A stretch of 5,341 nt of DNA, from assembly GCA_030668545.1 (NCBI GenBank), contig DAOUTT010000171.1:1-5341 (forward strand), given 5' to 3'. The notes below the pieces were generated by a model that did no database searches, was not told the DNA's origin, and saw nothing but the letters and a program-made list of their open reading frames with translations. The translations under genes and the position numbers were made by a program. Each line of letters begins with the position of its first letter. The first letter of the stretch is position 1. This document shows, piece by piece, positions 4,415 to 5,341 of this stretch. Source of the stretch: Anaerolineales bacterium (lineage in GTDB: Bacteria > Chloroflexota > Anaerolineae > Anaerolineales > E44-bin32).

Positions 4415-5341
4415 ATGACGGATCACAACCCTCAAGAAAATTTATCATCTCCGTCCTGGCAGCCATCTACCCGACTGGTCGTGGCTACTTTTGGAGCTCT
4501 ATTCGGCATCTTACTCCTCTATCTTCTCCGCAGCCTGGTGGTCCCAGTAATCCTTGCGTTTCTGTTTGCCTACATGCTTTATCCCCTGACACGTTGGGCG
4601 AGGGAGAAAACACGTCTGCCGAAGGGCTTGATAGCGTTCCTCGCGCTCCTATTTACCGCGGTGCTTATTCTCAGCGTAACGATGGGTTTAGGCGTGGCGT
4701 TTTCCCAGCGAGTTGTCGATCTCGCTCTATATCTGTCATCCATCGTAGAGCAGCTTCCCGCGGCGATCGAATCACTGGCGGATCAATCTATTCAAATTTG
4801 GCGTTTTGAAATCGATCTGAGGGAGATGAATGTTTCACCTCTCCTCACAAACCTGGCCTCGTCCTTGAGCCCACTGCTCACAAGAGCAGGTTCATTAATC
4901 GGATCGTTTGCCGTCGCAGCTGTATCTGGAGCCACAACTTTCCTTTTAATGATTGTAATGAGTTTTTACTTCCTTGTGGATTTTGAAAAACTCAGACCCG
5001 CCTTGAATAATATTGTTCCCGCTTCCAATCAGCAGGATTTCGAATACCTTCTAACCCAAACAAACCGGATATGGCGGGCATTTCTGAGGGGGCAAGTGCT
5101 TCTGGGTTTGATTGTGGGTGTGATCACCGCGGTTCTGATGTCGATCGTGGGCTTGGACTTCCCCATCGCAGTTGGAGTAATCGCTGGCTTCATGGAGTTG
5201 GTTCCCATGTTTGGTCCCATCATCACGGGTGTATTTGCAGCTTTTATTGCGCTCTTCCAGCCCGTGAACCCCTGGGGCTTGACGCCTTTAGCATTTACTC
5301 TATTGGTTATTGGGATATTCTTTTTAATTCAACAGCTGGAG
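4415..5341 (+). CDS. AI-2E family transporter / permease (3' end missing)
   Basis: This integral inner-membrane protein belongs to the AI-2E family (TqsA/YdiK/PerM type). Members have been linked to autoinducer-2 export, Na+/H+ antiport and other substrates, so the substrate cannot be inferred here. The window shows 309 residues with no stop before its end; family members are usually about 340-400 residues. After a polar N-terminus (1-20), hydrophobic segments lie at about 22-56 (one or two passes), 71-95, 172-189, 226-246, 249-281 and 288-306. A large soluble stretch at about 97-165 follows the early segments, as the family requires. Family signatures are FLRGQVLLGLIVGV (223-236) and the Gly/Pro-rich GFMELVPMFGPIITG (258-272). 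The visible end, IQQLE, is the start of the conserved 'QQlE...l.P' segment. The gene has its own promoter and a possible operator and is separated from pnp by a strong terminator, so it is not part of the rpsO-pnp operon. Confidence 0.93.
   Translation, partial: MTDHNPQENLSSPSWQPSTRLVVATFGALFGILLLYLLRSLVVPVILAFLFAYMLYPLTRWAREKTRLPKGLIAFLALLFTAVLILSVTMGLGVAFSQRVVDLALYLSSIVEQLPAAIESLADQSIQIWRFEIDLREMNVSPLLTNLASSLSPLLTRAGSLIGSFAVAAVSGATTFLLMIVMSFYFLVDFEKLRPALNNIVPASNQQDFEYLLTQTNRIWRAFLRGQVLLGLIVGVITAVLMSIVGLDFPIAVGVIAGFMELVPMFGPIITGVFAAFIALFQPVNPWGLTPLAFTLLVIGIFFLIQQLE

Noticed and set aside
4594..4809. Plus-strand 71-codon frame inside the transporter gene
   Set aside because: It overlaps, in another frame, a long hydrophobic reading frame with clear AI-2E-family motifs; it is a shadow.

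Overview
This is a bacterial chromosomal window of moderate GC content with all real genes on the plus strand. It holds a housekeeping RNA and ribosome locus (rpsO then pnp), with an AlkD-like HEAT-repeat gene before it and the start of an AI-2E-family membrane protein gene after it. The S15 and PNPase sequences are clearly bacterial. PNPase wording such as the RREIGHGALAERAL segment, the extended -10 promoter and the palindromic intergenic repeats would fit a Chloroflexota (Anaerolineae-like) genome. That placement is an impression from memory, not a demonstration.

Layout. Bases 1-46 look like the last codons of an unseen gene whose TAA overlaps the next ATG (TAATG). Bases 46-828 encode a 260-residue protein with an AlkD-like alpha-helical repeat architecture but without the usual Trp-Asp catalytic pair in recognisable form. 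Bases 829-943 carry an extended -10 promoter, a leader hairpin and a strong Shine-Dalgarno for rpsO (944-1216, ribosomal protein S15). Bases 1217-1442 are a structured spacer with at least three stem-loops, the first being terminator-like. pnp (1443-3644) is a complete polynucleotide phosphorylase with all catalytic and RNA-binding motifs and a basic Gly/Ser tail. It is closed by a strong intrinsic terminator at 3685-3719.

Bases 3720-4414 hold no credible gene. They are packed with small palindromes: two copies of a direct-repeat family (3761-3802 and 4150-4205), three consecutive hairpins (3812-3912) and an 84-bp MITE/REP-like element with 12-bp terminal inverted repeats and two inner hairpins (3993-4076). 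Near the end is a promoter (TTGTAA-N17-TAGAAT) whose -10 box lies inside a perfect 8-bp inverted repeat. It is a candidate repressor-controlled promoter for the last gene, an AI-2E-family transporter (4415 to the window end, 309 residues seen, 3' end missing).

How the parts work together. rpsO and pnp are a classic pair: S15 organises the 30S platform, PNPase degrades RNA and processes 3' ends, and both are commonly autoregulated through structured leaders. The hairpins before each gene fit such control but do not prove it. The AlkD-like gene and the transporter have no evident functional link to this pair. I see no clear novel multi-gene system here. The most interesting signals are the operator-over-promoter palindrome, the structured rpsO and pnp leaders, the divergent AlkD-like protein and the repeat nest.
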